From Camellia lanceoleosa (lineage: Eukaryota; Streptophyta; Magnoliopsida; Ericales; Theaceae): DNA of 64,000 nucleotides. The notes beneath the pieces were generated by a model. The model was not told where the DNA came from, made no database searches, and saw only the letters and a list, made by a program, of their open reading frames with translations. Where the stretch lies: assembly GCA_025200525.1 (NCBI GenBank), contig CM045767.1, forward strand, positions 9,779,273 through 9,843,272, read 5' to 3'. A program made the translations under genes and the position numbers. Positions 23,726 through 36,219 of the stretch are shown piece after piece; the first letter of the stretch is position 1; the number at the start of each line of letters is the position of its first letter.

Positions 23726-23874
23726 TATATTAGCTGGTTGTTTTCCACACGTCAGCTCTCTCTCTTTTTTTCACTATGGTTATTTATTTTTATTTTTTTG
23801 ATATATATGGAAACAAACGGAGAGAAAAAAATTTATCATAGCTTTCGTTTAAAACGTGAGTTAGACCTTGTTTG

Positions 23875-24090
23875 GTAAGGAGTTATTTTAGTCAAAAAGT
23901 TAAAAAGTTATTAAAAAGTCAAAAAATAAATAATTCATATCAAAAAATCAAAGATTCCCTTTTCTCTCTACTTTTTGCACATCTTTTCGTAAAAAGTCAA
24001 AAAATCATCCCAAACATACTAATTTTTTTTACATCACATTTTAACCAAATAGTCAAAAAGTTACTAAATTAGTCTGTTCCCAAACGAGAC
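23875..24090. mobile_element. Second copy of the 17.4-kb MITE
   Basis: It shares long stretches with 17439-17659, including 'ttttctctctactttttgca', 'catcttttcgtaaaaag' and 'ctgttcccaaacgag'. Ends are 'accttgtttgg' and 'ccaaacgagac'. Confidence 0.75.
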
Positions 24091-24318
24091 ATTAGTTTTT
24101 AAATTTTTTGACTTTTTAGTCATTTTAGTTTAGAATTAAAAAGTTTTATTTGAGATAAATTTTTTAATTTTTGTTCAAGAAAAAATAAATTGATTATGAT
24201 TTGAATGTGATATTTTGTCTTATTAGACTAAAAAATTTATTTTGTCTTTTTGTGACTAAAATAACACCAACTCAATCCAAATTTTTATGCAAAACATAGC
24301 GGAAAAAATAAGTATCAT

Positions 24319-24349
<31 letters not shown>

Positions 24350-24380
24350 TATCTTTTAAAGGGTGTGTATATCAGAATTT
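24091..24380. repeat. AT-rich spacer with (TA)n microsatellite
   Basis: A (TA)n tract occupies about 24318-24346, and the rest is AT-rich with no gene. The last bases, 'aaagggtgtg', form an inverted pair with 'cacacaccctt' beyond the right end of element 2. Confidence 0.8.
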
Positions 24381-24385
24381 GTTGA

Positions 24386-25257
24386 TGTACGGGAGTGAAA
24401 TATCCTCCGCTCTCCGTACGCCTTGAACGTCAAGCTTCCGGTAACGGCGTCTATCTCTGCAACACAAAAATGGTGAGCTGCCCGGCGGTGGTGTGCCGGA
24501 AAGACCCTCCGACGATCAAGTCAGATTTTAGGAAGAAGACAATGAGGAGAAAGTGTTTGTGAGAGTGAGTTCGCATACCTCCAACGTTCGTCTATTCCCC
24601 TATTTCTAGGCTAGCCATGTAGTCTCAAGGTCGTGCGCACACTTCCTCTGCTGTCCTTCCCTGGACAGGTGGCAGCGCGCGCTTCTCACCACCTCACGCG
24701 TGTAAAGGTTTTGTCCTTTCACCAGTACACACTGAACTGTCTAACGGTATTGAGGCGTTCGTGAAGCAGATGTCCTCTCCTTCACATCATTGGTCCAGGT
24801 GGCACCTTTGACCGAGATACCACAACTGGCTTGTCGCTTGCGGAAGATCACCAGCCGAGCCACATACTGCCGAGCTGTCCCTTGCCATCACATGGAAGAC
24901 AGACCACCTCTGCCGAGCTACTCCTGAACCGATTCATCAGGACCACCCGGTTGCGAGGCATGCCGGCCCCCAACCATTTCTTCCAAATCATCGGTTGCAA
25001 GGAACCATTCATCTCGGTTGGCCGGTCGGAGGCATGCCGGCCTTCCCGCTTCCTCGGCCCTGCCCGGGACATCCGACAGCTCGGTCACTTTCTCGGACCG
25101 TGCGAGTCTGACAGCCTCGGCTGAAGCTGGCTTGCGCTTACTCGGTCGAGGTCTCGGACCGCGCAAGTCCGTCGCGTCAACAGGTTCAGCTCGGCGCCAT
25201 GCATTAGATTAATCGACGTCGCTTTCCGCCGTCTTGTCGCATAAATCTTCCCTCTCA
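24386..25257 (-). mobile_element. 3' LTR of element 2
   Basis: 872 bp. On the plus strand it begins 'tgtacgggagtgaaatatcc' and ends 'ccctctca'. The same 'tgtacgggag' start occurs at 35218. A likely LTR promoter is the AT-rich 'ctagaaataggggaa' on the minus strand near 24590-24612, a weak TATA variant. Confidence 0.95.
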
Positions 25258-25309
25258 ATTGCCACTTAAACCCATCCGAGCTATTGTGATTGGGTTTACC
25301 GTCTCGACC

Positions 25310-25510
25310 GAGCTATAGTCAAGTCGCGCCACTGCCAGACCGAGCGTTGATCGGAGAGGTATCTGTTGCCGAGCTAAGGTCGAATCGCCCCTGCTAGGCC
25401 CAGCTTGATTGGAGGAACTCCTACCGCCGAGCCACGATTCAGATGTGCCTCTACCAAGCCGAGCATAATTGGCAACATATCTGTCGCCGAGCTGTCTCAA
25501 TTGGCCGGCC
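25310..25510. repeat. ~62-bp imperfect tandem repeat in the 3' region of element 2
   Basis: About three to four degenerate copies of a unit with 'accgagc', 'ttgattggag' or 'gttgatcggag', and 'atctgtYgccgagct'. It lies between the 3' LTR and the antisense gene leader. Confidence 0.6.
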
Positions 25511-25659
25511 ATTTCCTCCGCTGTCCCATCAAAAGTCGTACAACCGTATTGACAGCCGTCTTCTCAGGGCCACGTGGCTTCGCGTTATTGGGTCGTGCAG
25601 CTAGCTGTTTCCCACGCTCAAATTTCAAACGGCTGCGTCGTTTGGTCTTTTCCCTCCAT

Positions 25660-26554
25660 CAATAAACCCCATATGAAGGGTTTAGTCCCTTCACTATTCG
25701 TCTTCTCTATTAGACAAACCCAAAACCCTAGCCTCCATATCCTCTGAGAACTGCCTCCCCTGCTGCTGCCTTCTTCCTGCTCCTGTGTCCTTTTTAGCCA
25801 CTGCGGTCGAGCTCTCGTGGTTGTATTCATCCTCGCATCCATCTCTGGTAAGTCCTCTAACCCTCTATCATTTTCAGTCTCCATTTTCCAGAGCTTCCAT
25901 AGTTGTTCTTCTGTGTTCTTTGCCTGTGGCCTTTGGGGCCCTTTCATTTTTAGTCCCAATAACTTAACACCCTAGGAAAACCAGGACTAGTGGGCTGGGG
26001 GGGGCCTTCGTGCCCCTGGCTCCTCTTAATTCCCATGAATCGGCCTTGAACTTAGGATGAATAGGATGAACAGGATGAATCCTGTGTAAAACCGAGCTAT
26101 ATGCTCATTTAGATCCTTATTTAGGGCTGTAACCGAGCAAAAAACTGTTTGCGGTCTCTCACTGAGGCTGCCACCGAGCCGAATACCCCATTAGATTGGT
26201 AGATAGGAACAGACCGAGCTAAAACACCTGAACTTCCGCCTGGAACCTTGACCGAGCTATAGGATCAACTAGATCCTCAAGAGCTCTAACCGACCTAGAA
26301 TCAAACTAGGAGGATTAGGGACGCATGTAGTTAAACCGAGCTGAAACTTCTCGGTCAGAGCACCAAATCCTTTCCTACGATACTTCCACTAGGAGCCGCG
26401 CCATATCTGCCGTGCTAACCCTTGGCCTAATTTTTCAATATGCAGCACAAATAGGACCGACCAAGCCCTTCAGCGTCACCACTGGTGGAGCTCAAAGCCC
26501 GAGCAACCACACAGCATTTTTGACCGAGATACAGAGTGAATAAGATCGACCTAG
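25660..26554 (+). promoter_or_regulatory. Promoter and leader (with probable intron) of the antisense gene of element 2
   Basis: A TATA-like 'ccatcaataaacccc' near 25657-25671 is followed by a leader. The donor 'ctg|gtaagtcctct' at 25850 and the acceptor 'ttcaatatgcag' at about 26444 would define a leader intron of about 595 bp. Element 1 retains the same donor phrase. The arrangement suggests the antisense gene had its own transcription unit. This is inferred. Confidence 0.45.
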
Positions 26555-28603
26555 ATGGCAAAATACCGGTTTATGGTCAGCACGCCCGGCGCGATGGCTG
26601 AGTTCCGCAAAGACTACAACATCCCGGACGACGTAGTCTTAGAGCTCGCTAAGAAGGGAGATACGCCATGGGGGGACTTAGACCGGTGCCCCTTCACGGT
26701 CGTTTCCATAGTAGAGGGAGGAGTCCGCTTCCCGGTGCAACCCTTGCTCTGCGAATTTTTGAGGCAGACAAGGCTTTGCCCGAGCCAAGTTTCCACCAAC
26801 ACATACAAGATAATAAATGGCGTCGTGAAATCGAACCAAAGGCTCGGTCTCAATCTCGCCTCGAAATTTTCTGTCTGACCTTAGTAAAAATAAGGGTGGG
26901 TTTTGCTATTACCTCAAAGTCAAGAAGGGCCGAGCAAAACTCATCGAAGGCAACCCAGACAAAGAGGCCAACGATGACGACTTCCTCTGGGTGTCCGGTA
27001 ACTACGAGGACACAGAGGCGCCCATACCGGGCTGGTATATTAGGAAAGATTTCTGCCATTCTGGTGAGTAGCCCGGCTCACCGTGCTATCTTCATAGTGC
27101 GTCAATTTCTTTTTAACTTTGCACCGGTCTAACACTTGTCTTCCCCTTGCAGATAGACACTTGGCGGCGGACTATCATCAGGCCGACCCAGAAGCAATTC
27201 GAACTTTGCTTCGTCACCCTGAGGAAGAGAGACAAGCCTCGAAACTGCTCGACTTCGAACAAACATACAACTACCAAGCGCCGCGCAAAAGCCGCGTGAC
27301 TGATTTTCTGCGCGCTCCGTCCCCAGAACCAGACCCATCTCTTTCACCGATCAGACTCGTTCCATTGACCGAAGAGCAAGAAATGGAAAAAATCAGAGCC
27401 ATCAAGTCAATGATCACTGGAGAGGAGGGGGAGTCCCAACCCCCAGAGGCGACCGGGGGAACTTCCTCCACCCCCGCCGAACAAACTAAAGGGGCAGTGC
27501 TCGCCCTGGCAAACGAGCAAGGGGCTGGCTGGCCAAAGAAAAGGCCAAGAAAAGACAAGGCCGGTCAAAGCCTAGTTGACGAAGATTCAACCAAGGTTGG
27601 TTCAACCGAGCCGGCCGACCAGACCGATCAGCCACTCGCCCGCAAATCCAAGGGCAAGGGCCACCCGTACAAGCGTTTCACGGAGACTCGGTCCAAGAGG
27701 ACAAGGATCACTCACTTGGTTTCAACTTAACCAAGGGGTTGGCCTTGCCCGAGGACATGAAAAGGCACGACGAGCTATCTGACCTTAAGGTCCTTCGCTT
27801 GGCAACAGAATCAATAGTGCTGGTAAGTAGAACACCTTTAGCTGTAAGTTTTTGTTCGGTTTTTTGCACGGACTCCGAATGCTAACAATCTTTCGTTTGT
27901 TCGCAGGCCGCGCAGAAGAATTATCTTGCCCATGATCGCATGATCAAGTTGCGCCAAAGTCTGCGTGATGCTATCACGGAGAACAAGACCCGTAGCGAGA
28001 TAGAGGCTCGGGGCAGCAAAGACGTAATCGCGGAAGCGGGATGCATTGCAGCTGAAAGTCGACCGAGCTGATGCGGACAAGAAAGAGGCCGCGAAGAAGG
28101 CCAAAGCTCGGTATCTTGCCGAGCTCAGAAAGCTGCGTGATGCTCACAAAGCGGCCGTGGACACGGCGGTGGACGAGGTAGAAGACCGCGGATATAAGCA
28201 GGGGAAGAAAACTTACGAACGTCAAGTCCGAGCTACCAAGGACATCTTTTTCCAGTGCGGCTGGAAAGCCGCCGTGGAGAAAGTTGGCCTTGGTCAGGAT
28301 TCTGACATGTTCATCAATCTGCCCTCTGTATATATCCCGGTCTATATGCAAGCATATGCCAATGCCACACAGAACCGACTTATTGCAGAGGCAAGGAAGG
28401 AGGCCGAGGAGGAAGCCGCCGCCGAGAAACAAGCCGAGCAAACTCCATCAGAGGTGTCTCCAGATGCTAAAGATGAAATGATTGGTCGGGATGTTGTCAC
28501 GGTGGAAGGCGCCGATGAAGCCGAGGAGGGCCTGCTCGAGCAAACTGCGTTGAGCGCCGGGTTGACCGTGAAGGGGGCCAAACAAAACGTTGACCTTGGT
28601 TGA
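26555..28603 (+). pseudogene. Spliced antisense gene of Tat element 2, frameshifted
   Basis: Oriented against gag-pol. Coding exons are 26555-27063, 27153-27822 and 27907-28603. The introns are 27064-27152 (89 bp, gtgagt...ttgcag) and 27823-27906 (84 bp, gtaagt...ttcgcag). Both splice in frame locally (CHS|DRHLAAD and ESIVL|AAQKNYL). The N-terminal part has FRKDYNIPDDV and EGGVRFP, typical of plant 'putative gypsy type transposon' proteins. The middle is acidic and proline-rich with a basic KKRPRKDK stretch that could be a nuclear signal. The C-terminal part (28046-28300) is Ala/Lys/Glu-rich and probably coiled coil. Frame shifts near 26870, 27670 and 28038 break it. Antisense ORFs at this place are known in Retand, Grande and related Tat elements; their function is unknown. 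A poly(A)-like 'atcaatgaaatg' follows near 28692. Confidence 0.75.
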
Positions 28604-28849
28604 AGATTTCCTTCTTTGTTTTTTGTATTCTTCTTTTTGTTTTGCAATGTAACCGGGCAATGCCCCCCCGCTTGTACTGAATTTCTTTCTATCAATGAAA
28701 TGTCAACTTTTTGCCCGCATGTCTGTTATTTCCCTTCGGCTTGCATGTGTGTGAATTTCTTGCTTCAAACTTTATGAATCTGGCAGGTCGGCTGAACCGC
28801 ACAAACAGTCGTTTCATTTCCAAACAAAACGTTATTCTGTACTTGGCCG

Positions 28850-29130
28850 AGCAAAATCCGCTCGGCCTTGTTCGGTTGGAAACGCTTAGCCGGCCGAGCA
28901 AACTCAGCTCGGCCGTATAACTGCTGGACAACTCACCAACATTGTCTATTCCACCGAGCAAAATCAGCTCGTTTCCCATATTGGACAATCCACCAATATG
29001 CTGGATGGGCCGCGCAAAATCAGCTCGGCTCCTACATTGGGCAAAACACCAATGTTTTAGCTAGGTTGGTCATGCCGCCAACATTCCCACCGGGCAAGCA
29101 AAACCAGCTCGGCCCTAATGCGCATTGTTC
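28850..29130. repeat. Short-unit array around 'gagcaaaatcagctcgg'
   Basis: Five or so copies of a loose ~60-bp unit. Each has 'gagcaaaatcagctcg' or a variant followed by 'ttggacaa...caccaa' words. The motif is partly palindromic (CTCGGCCGAG). It lies between the convergent ends of the antisense gene and pol, so it may hold their terminators. No gene is present. Confidence 0.65.
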
Positions 29131-29364
29131 CGTAGAAGCTGTTTGCGATCTGCTCCTATTCCGAGGAAAACAGTCCGGTCACCTTCAGGTCGGTTCTTGC
29201 CCCTAGCATCCCTAATTGCCTTTTGTGTCTTGTGATATCATTGGACAAATTTAATACCAAACAAAAAGAGACTAACTTTCATTATAAAAACATTGCCATC
29301 TCTTACATCACATGCCAAAGGGCTAGAGGTCTAAAAAAGCTAAGGAACATAAACAAATTACATT

Positions 29365-32300
29365 TCAAAAGTAAAAGACCTTAAGGTTTGGTGCATTCCA
29401 TGGTCTGGGGACAGCCTTGCCATCTAAGTCTTCCAGATGGTATGCCCCCTTGCCAGCAAGACCAACCACCTTGTATGGTCCTTTCCAATTTGCACCGAGC
29501 TTGCCTTCGCTAGGGATCACTGTGTTGCCAAGCACCTTCCTGAGGACCCAATCCCCAATCTTGAATAGCCTTGGGTGTACTGCCTTGTTGTATTTTTTGG
29601 ACAGTTCCTGCTGATAGGCCGCTATGTGGATCAATGCGCGCTCTCGTCTTTCTTCAGCAAGGTCCAACTCTAGTGCCACGGTTTCATTGTTCAAGTCTGG
29701 CTGGAAACTTTCTGAGCGGATGGTTGGCATGCCAATCTCTAATGGGATGACGGCCTCCATACCATAAGCCAAAGCGAACGGTGTTTCTCCGGTCGACCGC
29801 CTTGGCGTAGTGCGGTATGCCCATAGCACATTAGGAAGCTCTTCAACCCACTTTCCCTTTGCCTTCTCCAGCCGCTTCTTCAGCCCATCCAGGATGGTCT
29901 TGTTTGAGGCCTCTGCTTAACCATTCGACTGAGGATAGGCTGGCGTTGAATTGTAGAATTCAATCTTCAACTCTTCGCAAAATCCGTGAAAGAGTTTTCC
30001 ATCGAATTGAGTGCCATTATCTGAGATGAGCGCCCTGGGTATGCCGAAGCGAGTGATCACATTTTGCCATACAAATTTCTTAACGTCCTTCTCCTTAATA
30101 GTTGCTAGTGGCTCGGCCTCCACCCACTTGGTGAAATAATCAGTGGCGGCGATGAAAAACTTGCGATTGCCCGGTGCGACTGGGAGGGGTCCAACAATAT
30201 CTAATCCCCAGAGTGCGAACGGCCAAGGACTTGTGAGGGAGAGCAGCTCCCTGGCTGGTTGGTGGATCTGGTGAGCAAATTTCTGACATTTTTCACATCG
30301 GCGAACGTATTTTTGCGCGTCAGCCTGCATGCATAGCCACCAATAACCCTGCGAGATTGTTCGGTAGGCCAAGGACCTACCCCTGGTATGGCTACCGCAG
30401 ATGCCTTCATGGATCTCATAGAGGAAAGCTTCCACCTTAGAGGGGTGGACACACTTCAGATACGGCCCCGTGAAAGATTTCTTGTACAAGGCTCCGGAAG
30501 GTGAGAGCCAAAACCGCTCTGACTTTGCCCGGATCTTGTGGGCCGCCTTCTTTTCTTCTGGTAGAATTTGATCTTTCAAAAAGGCGACGATGGGGTCCAT
30601 CCAGGAAGGTCCCAAGTCGGTGCAGAGTACCTCGGTTGCTTCTGGTTCCTCAATGCTTGGCCGGGGTAGAAATTCAATCATCAAGGGGTTGGGAAAGGTT
30701 GTCTGAGTGGAAGCGAGACCGGCCAATTCATCGGCTGTGCTGTTTCCTTCGTGGTTGATCTGCTCAACCCTGATGGCATCGAACTTCTTGACTTTCGCTG
30801 CACCAGCGCATGATACTTGGCCATTCTTTCATCTTTGGCCTCATACTCCCCTGAGACTTGATTGACCACCAGCTTCGAGTCCTTTGAACACCATAAGGGC
30901 TGTGACCTTCATTCTCAGAGCGCTCCTTAGACCGGCGAGGAGGGCTTCATACTCCGCCTCGTTATTGGATGCTGGGAAGCCGAGCGTAATTGCTTGCTCA
31001 ATAATCAACCCTTCTGGCGAAGTTAGCACAATTCCCAGCCCAGCCCCATGCCTATTGGACGCCCCATCGACGAACAACTTCCACATCTCGCCGAGAAACA
31101 GCTTCCAGCAATCAGACGGATTCTGGGAGCTTCTCAATTCCAAGTCTCTGGTAGGCTCAATCTGGTTTCCTTGCACGTCTTTGCTGGGTCCTTCTTTCGA
31201 TGAGTCGTCGGCCCTTGCTATTTCGGTCAAGCTTTGCTCTTCTTCCGCTCGCGAGCCATCACATATCTCTGTTGCCAGAACCCTGGGTTGTGCTAAGTCT
31301 GCATCAACCAAATCAACCGGACAGACAGGATGCGTTCCTGGGGCAAATTCCGCCACAAAATCTGCAAGGGCTTGAGCTTTGATCGCGGTGCGCGGTCGGA
31401 ACTTAATGTCGTACTGGCCTAATTCCACGGCCCATTTCAAAATTCTCCCAGTAAAGTCCGCTTTTTCGAAGAGCACCTTGAGCGGGAACTCGGTTAACAC
31501 CACTATTGTATGGGCATGAAAGTAGTGCGCTAGCTTTCTTGACGCCATCATGAGAGCCAACGCTAACTTTTCCAAGGGAAGATATCTCGTTTCGGCCGGG
31601 AGCAGAGTCTTGCTCACATAGAAAATGGGCAAGTGCTGAACGCCCTCAGCGCGGACTAAGACAGCGCTCACTGCATGTTCAGAGACCGCCAAGTAGAGAT
31701 ACAACTCTTCGCCCGGCCGAGGCGTGACCAAAATAGGTGTAGAAGAGAGGTACGCTTTCAAGTCCGCCAAAGCACGGTCGCACTCTTCATCCCAAAAGAA
31801 CTTGGATTTCAAAGTTTTGAAGAAGGGCCTGCAACGATCCGAGGATCGGCTGATAAATCTATTCAGCGTGGCTGCCATCTCTGCAAGATGTTGCACGTCC
31901 TTCGTGGAGTTAGGGCGTTCCAATTCTCGTATTGCCTTGATTTGCGACGAATTCGGCCTCAATTCCCGGTTTGTGACCAAAAACCTAGGAATTTCCGGTA
32001 CCAACTCAAAGGCGCACTTAGAGGCGTTCAGCGAAGCTTGTGGCTGAGTATGGCAAACATTTACGCTAGGTCGGCGAGTCTTGAGACTTCTCCTTACTCT
32101 TCACCACCATATCATCGATGTAGGCTTCCATAGTTCGCCCAAGAGAGGAGCGAACATCTTTGTTACCATCCTTGAAAGGTTGCCGGCATTCTTCATCCGA
32201 GCGGCATGACCTTGTAGCGATAAACCTCACGGGGTGGTGAAGGGCGTGATCTCTCGTCCGGTTTGTACATGGCTATCGATGATAACCGCGATATGCATCC

Positions 32301-35150
32301 AAGAAGCTAAACCTCGATGGCGGCCGGTTAAGTCCACCACCGGTCAATTCGTGGGAGAGAAAGCTATCCTTTGGGCACGCGGTTGTGATCTTATAATCCA
32401 CGCAGACTCGCCACTTGCCGTTCTTCTTAGGAACTACCACCGTGTTAGATATCCACCGTGGTATTGCACCTCTTCTATGGCCCCGCTTCCATGATTCTTC
32501 TTCACTTCTTCTGCCACCACTTCAAATGATGCAATTTGAGCAACGGCGTCCTCTGTATGACTGGCCGCGCATTGGGGAAGACATTCAACTGGTGGCAGAT
32601 GAAGCTTGGGTCGACGCCAGGCATATCGTAAGGCGTCCATGCGAAAGCCTCCAAGTTGGAAACCAAGAAGTTGACATAATCCGATCGTTCGGCGCTGGAC
32701 AACGACGATCCCAGGAGGAAGAACTTAGCCGGGTCGTTTTCGTCAATGCGCACTTCCACCAAATCTTCCACTGACTTTTCCTCGGCCCTTCTGCCCACGT
32801 CTTCAAGGACTTCCTTTCCCTCGGGCCCCTCGATCATCTGAACAAACCCTTTGGCCGCCCGGCTGCCATTTACCGCAACGAAGCACTGTTTGGCCATCAC
32901 CTGGTCTCCCCAGACTTCCTCTATTTGCCCGTTGGGCGCCGGAAAGCGCATGACTTGATGGAAAGTTGAAGCAACCGCTTGCATGGCGTGCAGCCAACCT
33001 CTGCCCAGAATCAAATTGTAAGTCGATGGAACTCTGAGTACCCAGAATTCTACTTGCTTCACAACCGACCCTGCCTTGACCGGCAAGATAATCTTTCCAA
33101 TTGGCCATTCTGGTTGCGAGTTGAAGCCGACCAAAGGAGATGTTGCAGGAGCCAAATCCTTGTCCTCCAACTTCATTTGTTTGAACGCGTCATAATACAT
33201 TATTTCGACCGAACTCCCCTGGTCGATCAATATTCTCTTGATATCGAAATCTTTGTGAAGGTCACCACCAAAGCGTCATTGTGCGGCATCTGCACCCTTT
33301 CGTGTCTTTGGTAGAGAACGAAAGGATGTCTTTCTCCTCGGTTTTCCCCTTTTTACATGGCCGACGAGAGCACTTCCTCACGTGCTCGGCCTTCTTGATC
33401 ATCCTCTCGGCTCAGACCCTTCTTTGGTTCAATGATGCCGTGGATGACGTTGATCACACCCCGTAGGCGCTTCTAGGCGGCCATTCCGTTTGGCTCGGTT
33501 TGTCGGTCGGTGACCTTGACTCCTCCGTCAATATATTGGTCAAGATGCCTGCCGCCACCAACTCCTCCAAATCTTTGTTTGGCGGCAAGCAATCCCCTGT
33601 CCGGTGCCCCCGTTCTTCATGAAAGGTGCAGCGATACTTTGGATTGAAGCCCCGCTGCGCGCTCCCCAACTTGGCCGGCCAACGAACAAAAGGCTCCCCT
33701 CGGATCTAGCTCAAAATGCGGTAGATGGGAATTTTAAAGACCGTGGTAATCCCTGTCCGCGCCTTCAGTTTTCTTTTGGCATCCTCTGCTGCGTCGCGGG
33801 GTGCATCAGCCCGGTCATTTCTGCGACTTCTGTTTTTGTCATTTTGGTCGGTCCCTCGACCTTTGGTCTTTTAATTGGTCACTAGGCGGTTTCCTCGCCC
33901 GATCAATGAACTTTCTCCGCTACCCTTACACCAAGCGATCGGATTATCCTTCATGGGCGCAGAGCGGCATCATCTTCCACACGAATGTGTTCGTTGATCC
34001 ATTGCATCAAAGATTCCATGGTGGTGGGTGATGCATCGTGAGTGAGTCTCATGACCTATGTCCGTGGAGAGACCCCTCTTATATTGAGTGATCGCTGATT
34101 GGTAGGAAATCGAGGATTTCATTGTAAGTTTCCCAATACTGCATTGTATGCCTTGTGAACTCGGACTCCATTTTGATGCCCAGAAGGTGGTCTACCTCCT
34201 TCGGCGTTCGAGTGTTAGTTTTGAATCTGGTGACGAAGGCTTCCGCTAATTACTGCCACCCGTCGATACTCCCCTCCGGGAGCCTTTCGAACCACTTCAA
34301 GCCCAGCTCTCCTAGACTTGCTGGGAATATGAGACACATCAAGGCATCGTTCCGTCGGTGCCCCGCCATCACTTGCCGGTAATGACTCACATGCATGTAC
34401 AGATCCGTCTTACCGTCGTACAAAGTGAATTTTGGCTGGTGAAATCCGGCAGGGAGTGGGGTGCTCTCAATCTCTGGGGACAACGGCGTGGCTGTAAGCC
34501 TCGCCAGCTCTTTGTCCACCAGTGCTGGGGCTACGTTTCTGGGTGCCGGCATCATCACTTCTTCACTGCAACGAACTGGGGCACTCAATCTCTGGAGCGC
34601 CGGCACCCTCTGAGTCTCCCGAAGACGCGCTCTCTCTTCCAGCACGTCCCTGAGATCCCTAGAACGAGAGGAGGTTGAGTATCGCGACGTCGACGATAGG
34701 CGAGAGGGGCGATAAGTGCTGTCGCGCGTGCTGGACCTGCCTTCTCTCTGATCCGAGTTCCCGACCCCATAGTTCCTGGTGATGGAGATTGAATGAGTCC
34801 TCCTCTGGCGGCGACTGCTAGAACGAGGGGAGGGGGTGCGCTCACTGAGGTTGCCCTCTCCAGCAACACCCTTCCCCCTCACTTGGCACTTCAGAAGCTC
34901 CATCTCCGCCGCCATCCTATGAATGAGGGCTTCTTGGTCCTTGAGTTTGTGCTCAGTGCTCTCACGGACTCCCGCGGCCCTCTGGACTCTGTGAACGATC
35001 TGAACTCCTTCCACGCTTGTCACGCGCTCCTCGCGAAGTGGTTTCCAAGCCCGCCATGGTTGGAACATTTGGGGGGCCTTCTCTCCTTCGCACATACTCT
35101 AGAGTGACACCATCGACGACAGACAGCGGAACTTCGTCGTTGTTGGCCAT
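29365..35150 (-). pseudogene. gag-pol polyprotein of Tat element 2, multiply frameshifted
   Basis: The start MANNDEVPLS at 35150 is followed by a frameshift near 35080. The Gag core (HYRQVM...LGELGLKWFERLP) then ends at a TAA (34250-34252), where element 1 has Gln. The rest of Gag, 34250-33700, is shredded. A CTFHEERGH knuckle-like motif is at about 33620. The protease (IDQGSSVEIMYY) opens the frame 33230-32502. RT (32500-32000) has many small indels, but YIDDMVVK is recognisable near 32110. RNase H plus the first half of the archaeal-type RNase H ([13 protein letters not shown]) lie in 32004-30841, then a shift. Integrase (HHCC at about 30430-30270, DIVG, SDNGTQF) is open to a TAA at 29917-29919, then AEASNK and the C-terminal domain to 29365. 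It is non-functional. Confidence 0.9.
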
Positions 35151-35198
35151 GGAAATGATCGAAGAAGCTTACAGAACAAGGATTGAGTATCAAACCTT

Positions 35199-35215
35199 TC
35201 CCACAGACGGCGCCA
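35199..35215 (-). other. Primer binding site of element 2
   Basis: TGGCGCCGTCTGTGGGA on the minus strand, two bases from the LTR end. It is identical to the PBS of element 1. Confidence 0.9.
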
Positions 35216-35217
35216 AT

Positions 35218-36086
35218 TGTACGGGAGTGAAATATCCTCCGCTCTCCGTACGCCTTGAACTTCAAGCTTCCGGTAACGGCGTCTATCTCTGCAACACAAA
35301 AATGGTGAGCTGCCAGGCGGTGGTGTGCCGGAAAGACCCTCCGACGATTAAGTCAGATTTTAGGAAAAAGACAATAAGGAGAAAGTGTTTGTGAGAGTGA
35401 GTTTGCATACCTCCAACGTTCGTCTCTTCCCCTATTTCTAGGCTGGCCATGCAGCCTCAAGGTCGTGCGCACACTTCCTCTGCTGTCCTTCCCTGGACAG
35501 GTGGCAGCGCGCGCCTCTCACCACCTCACGCGTGTAAAGGTTTTGTCCTTTCACCAGTACACACTGAACTGTCTAACGGTATTGAGGCGTTCGTGGAGCA
35601 GATGTCCTCTCCTTCACATCATTGGTCCAAGTGGCACCCTTGACCGAGATACCACAACCGGCCTGTCGCTTGCGGAAGATCACCAGCCGAGCCACATACT
35701 GCCGAGCTGTCCCTTGTCATCACATGGAAGACAGACCACCTCTGCCGAGCTACTCCTGAACCGATTCATCAGGACCACCCGGTTGCGAGGCATGCCGGCC
35801 CCCAACCATTTCTTCCAAATCATCGGTTGCAAGGAGCCATTCATCTTGGTTGGCCGGTCGGAGGCATACCGGCCTTCCCGCAGCCTCGGCCCTGCCCGGG
35901 ACATCCGATAGCTCGGTCACTTTCTCGCATCAGTGAGTCCGACAAATCGGTGGCTAACGCTTACTCGGTCGAGGTCTCGGACCGCGCTAGTCCGTCGCGT
36001 CAACAGGTTCAGCTCGGCGCCATGCATTCCGTTAATTCTGACGTCGCCCCCGCTCGGCTGTACTGTCACGCAAATATTCCCTCTCA
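35218..36086 (-). mobile_element. 5' LTR of element 2
   Basis: 869 bp, matching 24386-25257 through most of its length. The outer end reads 'ccctctca' (36079-36086), followed by the target duplication GTTGA. Confidence 0.95.
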
Positions 36087-36219
36087 GTTGATATACAGAA
36101 AATACTATGGCACACACCCTTCAAAAAGCATGTACCTTGTGTAACAGATAACTCAAGAAAAAAATTATATAATTGCATACCTTTTTAGTTAGAACTTAAA
36201 AAAATAAAAAAATAAAAAA

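Larger units (their letters stand above)
24386..36086 (-). mobile_element. Complete Tat-lineage (Retand-like) Ty3/gypsy retrotransposon 2, 11.7 kb
   Basis: Both LTRs are present (24386-25257 and 35218-36086). The 5-bp target duplication GTTGA is at 24381-24385 and 36087-36091. The gag-pol side is minus, with PBS at 35199-35215, so 5' is on the right. The left third (25258-29360) holds an antisense, intron-containing ORF on the plus strand and short tandem repeats. The two LTRs are close in sequence apart from scattered changes and small deletions near their outer ends. The reading frames have many frameshifts, so the element is inactive. Confidence 0.95.
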
